Source: Erythrobacter cryptus DSM 12079
GTDB taxonomy: Bacteria > Pseudomonadota > Alphaproteobacteria > Sphingomonadales > Sphingomonadaceae
Assembly: GCF_000422985.1 (NCBI RefSeq)
Contig: NZ_AUHC01000002.1
Location: forward strand, 1 to 64,000
Direction of reading: 5' to 3'
DNA length: 64,000 bases
The number at the start of each line of letters is the position of its first letter. Position 1 is the first letter of the stretch. The notes below the pieces were generated by a model. That model ran no database searches. It worked only from the letters and a program-made list of their open reading frames with translations, and was not told the DNA's origin. Position numbers and translations under genes: made by a program. Shown one piece after another: positions 1 through 8,935 of this stretch.

Positions 1-248
1 CGGGAAACCGCCGCCAGAAGCCGATCCCATACCCCCGCCTTGCGCCAGCGCACGAACCGGTTGTAACAGGTCGTGTAAGGCCCATAGCGTTCGGGAATGT
101 CCGCCCAGGGGCTGCCGGTGCGAAACCGCCACAATATCCCGTTGATCACCCGGCGATCATCCACCCGAGGCACGCCACGGCTCTTGTTCGGCAGCAACGG
201 CTCAATCACCGACCACTCGAAATCTGTCAGGTCAAAACGACGGCGCAT
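1..248 (-). CDS. IS5-family transposase, N-terminal part (runs off the window)
   Basis: The 82 visible codons begin MRRRFDLTDFEWSVIEPLLP and continue with VDDRRVINGILWRFRTG and WADIPERYGP, the typical N-terminal (DUF4096-like) region of IS5-family transposases. This region precedes the DDE catalytic domain, which lies beyond the left edge. The ATG at 246-248 is preceded on the minus strand by AAAGGAG, a good ribosome-binding site. Whether the element is active cannot be judged from this fragment. Confidence 0.88.
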   Translation of the reverse strand, partial: MRRRFDLTDFEWSVIEPLLPNKSRGVPRVDDRRVINGILWRFRTGSPWADIPERYGPYTTCYNRFVRWRKAGVWDRLLAAVS

Positions 249-320
249 ATCCAAGGCTCCTTTCCCGAACCTTGAATCAATCACTTGCCGTCCACGCAAG
301 CCAGTTTATGAGTTTACGGC
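1..320 (-). mobile_element. End of an IS5-family insertion sequence (partial)
   Basis: The window opens inside an insertion sequence whose transposase start codon is at 248. The element's outer end probably lies at about 320, because the neighbouring amidohydrolase reading frame stops being family-like at 321-323. The terminal part read inward (GGCCGTAAACTC...) is a plausible inverted-repeat end, but the other end is outside the window, so the repeat pair cannot be checked. The candidate target duplication is the CTA or TA at 321-323, as expected for some IS5 subgroups. The element type comes from the transposase; the exact boundary is inference. Confidence 0.7.
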
Positions 321-2837
321 CTAGTTCTTCACCGAGATGCCGCCCTGGGCCTTGATCCGCCGCACATGGGCCAGCGCATCGGCATAGCTGTCGATGCGGG
401 CGAAGAAGCCGGGGGCCTTGGCGCCGTAGATCACCTCGCCGGTGGAAAAGATGCGCGGCCCCAGCGTCAGCCCGGCGCGCTGGCGCTCGGCCGCGGCAAA
501 GACGGTGCTGGCCTGGCTTGAAGGGTTGTGGATGGTGGTCACCCCCATGGCCAGATCCTGCACCAGCGACCAATTCTGCTGGGGGATGAAGTCCCCCACC
601 CCATAGGCGCCGTGGGCATGGGCATCGATGAGCCCGGGCATGATGGTCTTGCCGCTGGCATCGATGAAGCGGGTGCCCTCGGGGAAGGAGAGCCTGACCC
701 GGGTGGCATCATGCACCCCGGTGATGCGATCGCCCTCGATCACGATGAGGCCGTTTTCGATCACCCCGGGATCATCGGCGGCAAGCCCGGCGCGCATGGT
801 CAGCACCCTTGCCCCGCTGATCACCGTGGTGCCGCTGGGTTTGGCCTTGTCCACCGTGAGGCCGAGGGGAATGCCGCCGGCAGGCGGAGTAAAGGTGGCC
901 GGCTTTGCCCCTTCGGCCTTGGGCGCGCTCGCAAACAGCGCGCTCACGCTGGCGGTCTTGAGCGTCGGGCCGATCGACCAGAACAGGGTTTCCCCGCCAT
1001 TGGCCCAGCCGAGGTAATCCGCGCCGCCGCTGCTCACCTTGGTCACCGGCAGCGGCCCGCCGGTCTCGCTCACATCGACCGGCTTGCCGCCGGGCAGCAG
1101 CGGCATGGCAAAGACCTCGTAATTCTGGCGGAAGGCGATGGTGCGGCCATCGGGCGCGACCCGCAGGTCGCTGGCCATGTCGCCCTTGGCGTGAATGCGC
1201 CGCGCCTCGCCATTGAGATCGGTGGAGACAAGGGCAATGCCGCTACCTTCGCGCGCGATCAGGAACAGCCGGTCATTGGCGGCGCCCCATTGCGGCGCGC
1301 TGCCATTGCGGGTGACGCGCCGGGGCGGGGCCGAGCCATCGACGGGCATGACATAGATGCCCGGGCCCTCGGAATGTTCGGGCGCGGTGAGATAGCCGCC
1401 CTGGCGCTTTTCAAAGGCGATCAGACTTCCGTCGGGCGAAAAGGCGATCGGGCCATAATGGCCCGGGCCGGTGAGCACCCGGCGGTTCTGCCCCGCGGCA
1501 TCGGCGATGACGATCTCGCCGAGGTGCTCGTCGCTCCAGCGCACATAGGCAAGCGCGCTGCCATCGCGGCTGAAGGCAGGGAAGGCCTCGATCACGTCGG
1601 CCGCATCGCCAGTGAGGGGGACGGGCGGCTCGGCCCCGCTGGCGGATTTCACATAAAGCCGCCCGAGGCTCTCGAACACCACCCGGCTGCCATCGGGGGC
1701 AAGCGTGGCAAAGCGCGGCATGGTGGTGGCAAAGCGTTCGGGAGCAACCGCGATCACCGGGTGCGGCGCATCGGCAACCCCGCGGGTGTCGTTGATGGCA
1801 AAGGGAATGATCCGGTGGCCGCTGCCATCGCGATTGACCCGGTTCAACTTGCCCCCGGCCCAGAACACGATTCCCGAACTGTCGGGCAGCCAGGCGATAT
1901 TGGGATAGACCCCGGTGACCGCCCAGGTCTCCTGCACGTCAAGATCGAGCTTGCCATAGATCATCCGCTCCTGGCCGCTTGCCAGATCCTTGATCCACAG
2001 CTGGCTCTGGTCCTTGTCGCGCCGCACGAAGGCCAGCTCCTTGCCATCGGGCGAAGGCGCCGGGCGCACCGCGCCACCATAGCCCGAGACCGCGGTCGTC
2101 ACTTCGCCGGTGGCAAGGTCATGGCGCTCGATCGCGAAGATGCCGGCCTGGGAATCCTGAGCATATTCGAACACATTGCCCGGGGTGATGTTGCGGGTGT
2201 AATAGACTGCGCTGCCATCGGGGGCGAAGACCGGCTCGCCCAGTTCCTTCTGCAGCTTGTCATTGGCGCGCTCGACCACCTGCACCCCGCCACCGCCCGA
2301 GACATGGTAGAGCCAGATCTCGCCGGTGCCGGCGCTGCGCTCTGTGGTGAAGTGCTTCTTGGCGGCGATGAAGCGCCCGTCGGGTGACCAGGCCGGCTGA
2401 TTGAGCAGGCGGAAATCTTCGCGCGTCACCTGCCGCTTGTCGCTGCCATCGACATTCATCACCCAGATATTGTCGCCCCCGCCGCGATCCGAGGTGAAGG
2501 CGATGCGCTTGCCATCGGGGGAAAAGCGCGGCTGCACCTCCCAGGCGAGGCCCTCGGCGATGCGCCGCGGCATGCCGCCGGTGATCGGCATGGTGTAGAT
2601 ATCGCCCAGGAGGGTGAAGGCGAGGGTCTGGCCATCGGGGGAGACATCGACATCCATCCACGTGCCTTCCTCCACCCGGATCGGCACCTGGCGGATGGTG
2701 GCGCCCTTGGGCGCCTCGACATTCCACTTCTCCTCCGCCCCCTTCTCGGCGGCCTTGCCATCCGGTTTGGGCGCGGCGGGAAGCGGGGTGGCAAGCATGG
2801 CGACCCCGGCGAGCAGGGCGGCGTGAAGCAGGCGCAT
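321..2837 (-). pseudogene. TolB-like propeller / amidohydrolase, truncated by the insertion sequence
   Basis: This 838-residue protein starts with a signal peptide (MRLLHAALLAGVAMLATPLPA). Several TolB/PD40 propeller blades follow, with repeated SPDG-type motifs such as FSPDGKRIAFTSD and WSPDGRFIAA. An amidohydrolase domain then begins with the metal-binding motif GLIDAHAH at residues 735-742. Only about 100 residues of that barrel remain: the frame ends at ISVKN followed by TAG exactly where the insertion sequence begins. From memory, homologues continue for more than 200 residues with the remaining metal ligands, so the hydrolase half cannot be functional here. The product would have been a periplasmic or secreted metal-dependent hydrolase of unknown substrate. 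The rest of the gene may lie left of the window, beyond the element. Confidence 0.82.
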
Positions 2838-2900
2838 GGAAAGTCTCCCTCTGTCGGCGCGCGAGACTAGCGGCGCGCAAGGATATTGCTAGGGGTGGCA

Positions 2901-3905
2901 ATGTCGTTGGTCGAGCCGGAGCGGCCATTTGCGGGGAAGGCGATGCTGCGCATCATCACCAACAATTTCGCGCTGCTCACGGTCGCGGGCGTGGGGCTGG
3001 CGTGGATTTTTCCGCCCGCCTTCACCTGGATGACCGATGGCAGCATCCGCCTGGCGGGCCAGCCGCTGCTCAGCCTGGCGCTGGGGGTGGTGATGCTGGC
3101 GATGGGGCTGACGCTGACCTTCGCCGATTATCGCGCCCTGGCGCAGATGCCGCGCGCGCTGCTTGTGGGTGTGGGGCTGCAATTCCTCGTCATGCCCCTG
3201 TCCGGCTTTGCCATTGCCAGCGCGCTCGATCTGGAGCCGGGGCTGGCCGTTGGCCTCATCCTTGTGGCCTGTTGTCCGGGGGGCACGGCCTCCAACATCG
3301 TCACCTTCATCGCCCGCGGCAATGTCGCGCTGTCGGTGGCGATGACCATGGCCTCGACCCTTGCCGCGGTGGCCCTCACCCCGCTGCTCACCGGCGCGCT
3401 GGCCGGGGCCTATGTGGCGATCGACCGGCTCAACCTGCTGCTCAACATGGTGGGGATCGTGCTGGTGCCGGTGGTGCTGGGCACCCTCTTGAACCGCCTG
3501 TTCCCGCGCGCGGCGGCGCGGGTGAGTGCGGGGCTGCCGGTGATGGCGATCGTGCTCGTGATCTGGATCGTCGGCGGGATCGTCGGCGGGGCCAAGGCGC
3601 AGATCATTGCGCATGCCGGCACGGTGCTGCTCGCCACCTTCCTGCTCCACGCCAGCGGCTTTGCCTTGGGCTATGTGCTCGCCAAGGTGCTGGGCCTTGA
3701 CGAGGTGGCGGCGCGCACGATCAGCATCGAGGTGGGGATGCAGAACTCCGGCCTCGGCTCGGGCCTTGCCAAGACGCCGGCCTTCGCCGCGCAATTCGCC
3801 AATGCCACACAGGCCGCGCTCGCTCCGGTGCCGGCCGCGATTTCAGCGGTGTGGCACGTGGTGATCGGAAGCCTGCTTGCCGGGTGGTGGCGGCGGCGGG
3901 GTTGA
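2901..3905 (+). CDS. Bile acid:sodium symporter (BASS) family transporter
   Basis: A 334-residue membrane protein with about nine or ten hydrophobic segments. It carries the BASS signature CCPGGTASNIVTFIARGN in the middle, where sodium and substrate bind in characterised members, and a second conserved helix with EVGMQNSGLGSGLA near the C terminus. The family moves organic anions such as bile acids, pantoate or small keto acids with sodium across the inner membrane; the substrate here is unknown. The ATG at 2901 was chosen because AGGGG at 2891-2895 lies five bases upstream; the TTG at 2886 lacks such a site, and an internal ATG at 2943 is also possible. It is divergent from the truncated hydrolase and convergent with the acyl-CoA dehydrogenase. 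Confidence 0.88.
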   Translation: MSLVEPERPFAGKAMLRIITNNFALLTVAGVGLAWIFPPAFTWMTDGSIRLAGQPLLSLALGVVMLAMGLTLTFADYRALAQMPRALLVGVGLQFLVMPLSGFAIASALDLEPGLAVGLILVACCPGGTASNIVTFIARGNVALSVAMTMASTLAAVALTPLLTGALAGAYVAIDRLNLLLNMVGIVLVPVVLGTLLNRLFPRAAARVSAGLPVMAIVLVIWIVGGIVGGAKAQIIAHAGTVLLATFLLHASGFALGYVLAKVLGLDEVAARTISIEVGMQNSGLGSGLAKTPAFAAQFANATQAALAPVPAAISAVWHVVIGSLLAGWWRRRG

Positions 3906-3916
3906 TCCTTCTTGCT

Positions 3917-3936
3917 CCCCTCCCCCGGGGGAGGGG
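3917..3936. repeat. 20-bp perfect palindrome between convergent genes
   Basis: CCCCTCCCCC is followed directly by its reverse complement GGGGGAGGGG. It sits between the stop of the BASS transporter (3905) and the stop of the convergent acyl-CoA dehydrogenase (3938). There is no loop and no T run, so it is not a textbook terminator, although a hairpin with a small unpaired tip could end transcripts from both sides. A similar C/G-rich stretch occurs after amtB near 30336-30381, which suggests a dispersed genomic repeat. Confidence 0.5.
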
Positions 3937-3937
3937 C

Positions 3938-5224
3938 TTAGGCGAACATCCCCCGCTTCGGCCCCAGATAGCCGAACAGATAGGCCGCCACCTTGCGCAT
4001 CTGGATCTCCTCGCTCCCCTCGGTGATGCGATAGCGGCGGTGGTGGCGGTAGATGTGCTCGAAGGGCTTGTGGCGCGAATAGCCGATGCCGCCATGCACC
4101 TGCATCGCCCTGTCCGCCGCCTCGCAGCACAGCCGGTTCGCCCAGTAATTGCACATCGAGACCTTGTCGGAAATGCGCCGCTCGATCTCCTCGTGCGGCA
4201 TGTTGTCCATCTCCCAGGCGGTCTTGAAGATCAGCAGCCGCAGCATCTCGGCCTGCGTCGCCAGCTCCACCAGCGGGAACTGGATCGCCTGGTTGCGCGC
4301 CAGCTCCTCGCCGAAGGGCTTCCGCTCGCGGGCATATTTCACGCTCTCATCGATGCAATAGAGCGCCGCGCCGCAGCTCGAGGCCGCCTGGCGGATGCGG
4401 TTCTGGTGAACGAAGCTCTGCGCCAGCGCGAGCCCGCGGCCCTCCACCCCGAGGATCGCGCTGTCGGGCACCCAGACATTGGTGAGCGACAGGCGCGGGT
4501 GATCGGTGGGCATGTTGAAGGTCCACAGCCATTCCTCGATCTTGAGGCCTTCGCTGGGGTTGGGGACGAGGAAGCAGGTGATCCCGCTGGCATCGCCATC
4601 CTTGCCGCCGGTGCGCGCAAACAGCGCGCAATGGGTGGCCACATGCATGCCGGTGATCCACATCTTCTCGCCGTTGATCAGCCAGCCATCCACCCCGTCG
4701 CGCGCCTCGCGCACCGCGCGGGTTTCCATGTGGGTGGCGTCCGAGCCGTGGCGCGGCTCGGTGAGGCCAAAGGCGACGCGCCGGGTGCGCTCGAACCCGC
4801 CGAGGATGAACTCCTGCTTCTGTTCCTCCGTCCCCCATTGCTCGAACATGGCAACGAAGGGGAAGTTGCCGACAATGCTGTGCTCGTTCTGCAGGTCGTT
4901 GTGGAGGCCCAGGCCCTTCCGCGCAAAATGCTCGCGGATCACCGCCATCCACAGGTTGGAGCCATCCTTGCCGCCATAGCGCTTGGGTGCCGAGAAGCGC
5001 CAATGGCCGGCCGCGTCGGCGCGGCGCGTCGCCTCTTTCAGCAGTTCCTCCCACTCGTGCCGGGGCAGCCCGCCGCGCTCCCAATCGGTGCGGGAATGCT
5101 CGCGGCGGTGGTCGAAGAAGCGGATATTGTCGTCCTGCTCCTCCAAGGGCTTGATCTCGGCCTCGATGAAGGCGTCAAGCTCGTCGAGATAGGCTTGCAG
5201 GTCGGCGGGGATGGCAAAATCCAT
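3938..5224 (-). CDS. Acyl-CoA dehydrogenase family protein
   Basis: A 428-residue flavoprotein of the acyl-CoA dehydrogenase fold. The FAD-binding middle region has FGLTEPRHGSDATHMETRA, and the C terminus has MQVHGGIGYSRHKPFEHIYR and ITEGSEEIQ. E402 in that last motif matches the catalytic-base position of classical medium-chain dehydrogenases, so alpha-beta dehydrogenation of an acyl-CoA is expected. The ATG at 5224 is preceded by GAGAGGA, which lies inside the end of the upstream kinase-like gene; four bases separate the two genes. It is the last gene of an ALDH-kinase-dehydrogenase operon. The pairing resembles ACAD10/ACAD11 and LvaA/LvaC. From memory, human ACAD10/11 have Asp where this protein keeps Glu, so ordinary dehydrogenation remains the safer prediction. 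Confidence 0.9.
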   Translation of the reverse strand: MDFAIPADLQAYLDELDAFIEAEIKPLEEQDDNIRFFDHRREHSRTDWERGGLPRHEWEELLKEATRRADAAGHWRFSAPKRYGGKDGSNLWMAVIREHFARKGLGLHNDLQNEHSIVGNFPFVAMFEQWGTEEQKQEFILGGFERTRRVAFGLTEPRHGSDATHMETRAVREARDGVDGWLINGEKMWITGMHVATHCALFARTGGKDGDASGITCFLVPNPSEGLKIEEWLWTFNMPTDHPRLSLTNVWVPDSAILGVEGRGLALAQSFVHQNRIRQAASSCGAALYCIDESVKYARERKPFGEELARNQAIQFPLVELATQAEMLRLLIFKTAWEMDNMPHEEIERRISDKVSMCNYWANRLCCEAADRAMQVHGGIGYSRHKPFEHIYRHHRRYRITEGSEEIQMRKVAAYLFGYLGPKRGMFA

Positions 5225-5228
5225 GGGG

Positions 5229-6578
5229 CTATTCCTCTCCGGTCCATCGTTGGCGCGCAGCTTCCAGCGCGGGATATTTTGGCACGTCTGCGGCCAGCTT
5301 GGTGAGCGCGAGGCGTTTGAGCTGCGCCAGCAGGCCGGGCGTGGCCAGCCCCTCGCGCCCGGCAAGCAGGGCTTCGGCCAGATCGCGATCATGCACCTTG
5401 GCGATGATCGCGGGTTCCTCGCGCGCGATCATGCCCAGCGCATTGCGCGCCACCGCCCATTGGAAGCGGTCATGGCCTTCAAGCCGGGGCTTGATGGTGG
5501 CGAGCCAATCGGCCACGGCGGTGGCGATTTCCGCGGCGCTGGCCTCGCCAAGCGGCGCTGCCTGCGCCGCAGCGCGGGGCAGGGACCGCGCGCGCTCGGC
5601 GCTCGGGGCCTCCTCCTCGAGCAGCAGCAGCAGATCGAGTTCCTGCTCGCTGGTGCGGCGGGAGATCACCACGCGCTCGAGCATCCGGTCGGCGCCCGAG
5701 CGCCATTGCGCCGCCATCCTGAGACAGCCCAGCGCCCACCACACGGTGCGATAGATCGTCCAGAAGCGCAGGCGTGCCGGATCGACCTTTACGCCTGCTT
5801 CGGCCTCATAGGCGGCGATATAGTCCTCGACCACCCCCAGCCCGAGGGCCGGGCGGTCATAGCGGTGAAAGCGCCACACCGCCATGCAGCCAAAGGCAAG
5901 ATCCTCGTGGGGATCGCCGAAATGGGCGATCTCCCAATCGAGCACGCCGGTGAGGTGCGAGCCTTCCACGAGCAGATTGCCCATGCGATAGTCGCCGTGG
6001 GTGAGCACGGGTTCGACCGCAGGCGGGCAATTGTCCTCGAGCCACTTGAGCCCCAGCGCGATGATCGGGCGGTCGCCGCCTGCCTCGAGGAATTGCCGCT
6101 TGAGCTCGGCAATCGCGGCGCGGGTTTCAAGCACCGGCACGCCTTGGGGCACGTCGATTTGGCGCAAGCGGTGGATGCGGGCGAGATCGCGGGCAATTTC
6201 GCGCAGCAACCCGTCAGGATCATCGCAATCGAGGATGACCTTGGGATCGGCCGTGCCCGGCAGGGCGCGCATGATGAATCCCGAGCCAAGCCCGTCCTCC
6301 GGCGCCAGCAGCGCCACCACCTGAGGCGCAGTCACGCCCTTGGCCCGCGCCGCCTCGATCAGCGCGGCCTCGACCGCGTGCCCATAGGGCCGCCCTTCCA
6401 TGAAGGCGAGGCTGGGCGCGCGGCGCAGCACGAAGGCCTCGTCCCCGCAGGCAAAGCGCCAGCTTTCCATCACCGCCCCGCCGGTGAGGCGCTGGGGCGG
6501 GGCGGAAAGGGCGCCAAGCCCGGCGCGGGCGCACACCCGCGCAAGGCCCGCACGCAATTCGTCAGCCGTGATCGCCAC
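5229..6578 (-). CDS. APH/ACAD10-type phosphotransferase with C-terminal extension
   Basis: A 449-residue protein. The N-terminal ~300 residues form an aminoglycoside-phosphotransferase-like kinase fold, with the catalytic loop THGDYRMGNLL and metal-binding VLDWEIAHFGDPHEDLAF. The C-terminal ~130 residues are helical and resemble the small domain (DUF6285-like) often attached to acyl-CoA-dehydrogenase-linked kinases; that name is from memory. The family phosphorylates hydroxyl groups, and relatives beside acyl-CoA dehydrogenases (LvaA, ACAD10/11) act on 4-hydroxyacyl-CoA. The GTG start at 6578 lies four bases after the aldehyde dehydrogenase stop. Translation is probably coupled in the three-gene operon. 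It is unlikely to be an antibiotic-resistance enzyme. Confidence 0.85.
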   Translation of the reverse strand: MAITADELRAGLARVCARAGLGALSAPPQRLTGGAVMESWRFACGDEAFVLRRAPSLAFMEGRPYGHAVEAALIEAARAKGVTAPQVVALLAPEDGLGSGFIMRALPGTADPKVILDCDDPDGLLREIARDLARIHRLRQIDVPQGVPVLETRAAIAELKRQFLEAGGDRPIIALGLKWLEDNCPPAVEPVLTHGDYRMGNLLVEGSHLTGVLDWEIAHFGDPHEDLAFGCMAVWRFHRYDRPALGLGVVEDYIAAYEAEAGVKVDPARLRFWTIYRTVWWALGCLRMAAQWRSGADRMLERVVISRRTSEQELDLLLLLEEEAPSAERARSLPRAAAQAAPLGEASAAEIATAVADWLATIKPRLEGHDRFQWAVARNALGMIAREEPAIIAKVHDRDLAEALLAGREGLATPGLLAQLKRLALTKLAADVPKYPALEAARQRWTGEE

Positions 6579-6582
6579 CGGA

Positions 6583-8010
6583 TCAGGCGGGGACGTTGTC
6601 TCTCCTCACGGTGATCACCTGGGGATAGGTGAACTCCTTGAGACCTTCCTTGCCATATTCGGCGCCAAAGCCCGATTGCTTGTGCCCGCCGAAGGGCGCG
6701 AAGGGCGAGAGGTGGAGATATTCGTTGATCCACACCGTGCCGGTCTCGAGCTGTTCGGCAATCTTCACGCCCCTTTCGGGATCGCCCGTCCACACCGCGC
6801 CGGCAAGGCCATATTCGGTGTTGTTGGCGCGCGCGATCACTTCCTCCTCGCTCGAGAACTTCATCAGCGGCATGACCGGGCCAAACTGCTCCTCGGCCAC
6901 GATGCGCGCGTCCTCGGGCGGATTGTCGAGGATGGTGATCGGCACGTAGAAGCCGGTGCCCGAGGGATCGACATCCCCGCCCAGCAGGAACTTGTAGCCA
7001 TTGGCCTTGGCATCCTCGATCAGCTCGATCACCCGCTCATATTGCTTGCGGTTCTGGATCGGGCCAACCCCGGTGCCCTGTTCGCTGCCATCGCCGACCT
7101 TCACGGTCTTGGCATATTCGACGATCGCAGCCGAAAGCTCGTCATAGATGTCCTCGTGAATATAGACGCGCTTGGCCGCGACGCAGATCTGTCCAGCATT
7201 GGAGAAGCTCGACCAGAACAGCTGCTCGGCAACCTTCTTGGGATCGGCATCGGGCAGCACGATCGAGGCATCATTGCCGCCAAGCTCGAGCGTGATGCGC
7301 TTCAGATCCGCGCTTGCCCCTTCCATGATCTTCTTGCCCGTGGCGGTCGATCCGGTGAAGGTGATCTTGTCGATATCGGGGTGGCTGGTGATCATCGGCC
7401 CCAGATCATCCTCGCCGGTGATGATGTTGACCACGCCCGCAGGCACCTTGGCGGCGATCAGCTCGGCGATGCGCAGGGTGGTGAGCGGGGTGAAGGGCGA
7501 GGGCTTCAAGACGATGGTGCAGCCCGAAAGCATCGCCGGCACGATCTTCTGGATCGCCATCATCACCGGGAAGTTCCACGGCACGATGCCGCCAACCACG
7601 CCCACCGGCACCCGGCGCACGCGCATCAGGCGGGTGTCATCGTCCTGCACGATCTCTTCCTCGAGGCTCAAGGTCGATTGTGCTGCCGCCATCCCGGCGG
7701 CGCCATAGATTTCGCCCCGGGCCTGCTCGTGCGGCTTGCCCTGTTCGCTGGTTAGCAGGCGATAGAGTTCCTCGGCGTTTTCCTTGATCGCGCCCGAAAT
7801 CGCCATGATCGCGGCACGGCGCTCCTCGATCGGGGTGTTCTTCCAGGTCTTGAAGGCCGCGCGCGCGGCGGCGACCGCTTCGTCAAGCTCGTCCTTGCCG
7901 CACACCGGCACCTGGCCGATCACCTGTTCGTTGGCGGGATTGATCACGTCCATCCAGCGGCCGGTTTCCACCATCTTGCCGCCGATCAGGTTCTTGTATT
8001 GGGTGACCAT
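6583..8010 (-). CDS. NAD(P)-dependent aldehyde dehydrogenase
   Basis: A 475-residue enzyme of the ALDH superfamily that oxidises an aldehyde to the acid in the cytoplasm. Visible motifs are PWNFP (N146, oxyanion hole), the nucleotide-binding FTGSTATGKKI, the general base in LELGGND (E242) and the nucleophile in NAGQICVAAKR (C276). The length is normal for the family. The longer reading frame upstream of 8010 is not conserved-looking, and AGAGGAAG sits seven bases before the ATG at 8010, fixing the start. It is the first gene of the operon with the kinase and acyl-CoA dehydrogenase. This suggests an aldehyde is oxidised to a (hydroxy)acid that is then activated and degraded, which is inference. 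Confidence 0.93.
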   Translation of the reverse strand: MVTQYKNLIGGKMVETGRWMDVINPANEQVIGQVPVCGKDELDEAVAAARAAFKTWKNTPIEERRAAIMAISGAIKENAEELYRLLTSEQGKPHEQARGEIYGAAGMAAAQSTLSLEEEIVQDDDTRLMRVRRVPVGVVGGIVPWNFPVMMAIQKIVPAMLSGCTIVLKPSPFTPLTTLRIAELIAAKVPAGVVNIITGEDDLGPMITSHPDIDKITFTGSTATGKKIMEGASADLKRITLELGGNDASIVLPDADPKKVAEQLFWSSFSNAGQICVAAKRVYIHEDIYDELSAAIVEYAKTVKVGDGSEQGTGVGPIQNRKQYERVIELIEDAKANGYKFLLGGDVDPSGTGFYVPITILDNPPEDARIVAEEQFGPVMPLMKFSSEEEVIARANNTEYGLAGAVWTGDPERGVKIAEQLETGTVWINEYLHLSPFAPFGGHKQSGFGAEYGKEGLKEFTYPQVITVRRDNVPA

Positions 8011-8196
8011 GGTTCTTCCTCTCTCGTGCGTGGGGGGACTCGTCTCTCGCCCACAGGTTGGCGCGTTGCATTGAAAAACGCAATCGCCCGCAGCCGGGCA
8101 AGTGTAGCGGGCCGGCGCGGGCGCAGCGCCTGACAATTGCGCTATTCCCGCGCGCGGCTATGGAAGCGGCAAAGAGCCTGCAAAGAGGATACCCTG

Positions 8197-8901
8197 ATGA
8201 GTGATTCCCGCCCCGACCTCGTGATCTATGGCAGCCCGATCTCGCCCTTCGTGCGCAAGGTGGCGGGGGTGTGCATTGCCAAGGGGGTGGGCTACGAGAT
8301 CGAAGCGGTCAATGTCTTCGATCCGCCCGCATGGTTCCGCGCGATCTCGCCGATGAAGCGCATCCCGGTGCTGCGCGATCGCAGCGTGGCCGAGGAGGGG
8401 GTGGCCGGCACCATCGCCGATTCGAGCGCGATCTGCGCCTATATCGAGAAAAAGCATCCTGCCCCGGCGCTCTATCCCGATGCGCCGCTCGCGCTGGGCG
8501 AGGCGCTGTTCATCGAGGAATATGCCGATACCGCGCTGGCCATGGCCGCAGGCATGGGCATGTTCCGCCCGATCTTCTTTGCCATTGCCAAGGGCGAGGC
8601 GCCGGCCCTCGACAAGGCGCGCGAGGCCTGGAGCGCGCAGGTGCGCCCGATCCTCGACGTGCTCGAGGCGCGGCTTGCCGGGCGGGCCTTCTTCGCCGGC
8701 GAGGCGCTCTCGATCGCCGATATCACGGTCGCCTGCGTGCTCGGGCAGATCGCGCTGGTGGCCCGGCTCGATCTTGCCCCCTGGCCTGGCCTTGCCGCCC
8801 ATTATGCCGCGCTGCAGGCCCTGCCCGCGATTGCAGGGCCTTTCGAGGCGGCGGAAAAGGCCGTGCGGCAGAGCTTGCCCACCCCCTTCGAGCTGACCTA
8901 A
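8197..8901 (+). CDS. Glutathione S-transferase family protein
   Basis: A 234-residue protein. The N-terminal thioredoxin-like domain (residues 10-85) carries YGSPISPFVRKV around the active-site position, the cis-proline motif RIPVLRD and the glutathione-contact DSSAICAYIE. An all-helical C-terminal domain follows, with LSIADITVACVLGQ as the folding motif. GSTs conjugate glutathione to electrophiles or isomerise ring-cleavage products; the substrate is not predictable. AGAGGA at 8184-8189 supports the ATG at 8197 over the upstream in-frame codon at 8137. It is divergent from the aldehyde dehydrogenase operon, with 186 bp between them, and may be co-transcribed with mtnP 34 bases downstream. 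Confidence 0.9.
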   Translation: MSDSRPDLVIYGSPISPFVRKVAGVCIAKGVGYEIEAVNVFDPPAWFRAISPMKRIPVLRDRSVAEEGVAGTIADSSAICAYIEKKHPAPALYPDAPLALGEALFIEEYADTALAMAAGMGMFRPIFFAIAKGEAPALDKAREAWSAQVRPILDVLEARLAGRAFFAGEALSIADITVACVLGQIALVARLDLAPWPGLAAHYAALQALPAIAGPFEAAEKAVRQSLPTPFELT

Positions 8902-8935
8902 GCCCCCGGCCACCAGCAGGAGGACAGCAGCAGGC

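Noticed and set aside
528-2387. A 619-codon plus-strand frame opposite the amidohydrolase
   Set aside because: It is the mirror of a GC-rich gene with strong third-position bias; the translated text has no domain-like segments.
5229-6578. Antibiotic-resistance aminoglycoside kinase
   Set aside because: The kinase motifs are of the ACAD10 type, with an extra C-terminal domain and operon linkage to an acyl-CoA dehydrogenase.
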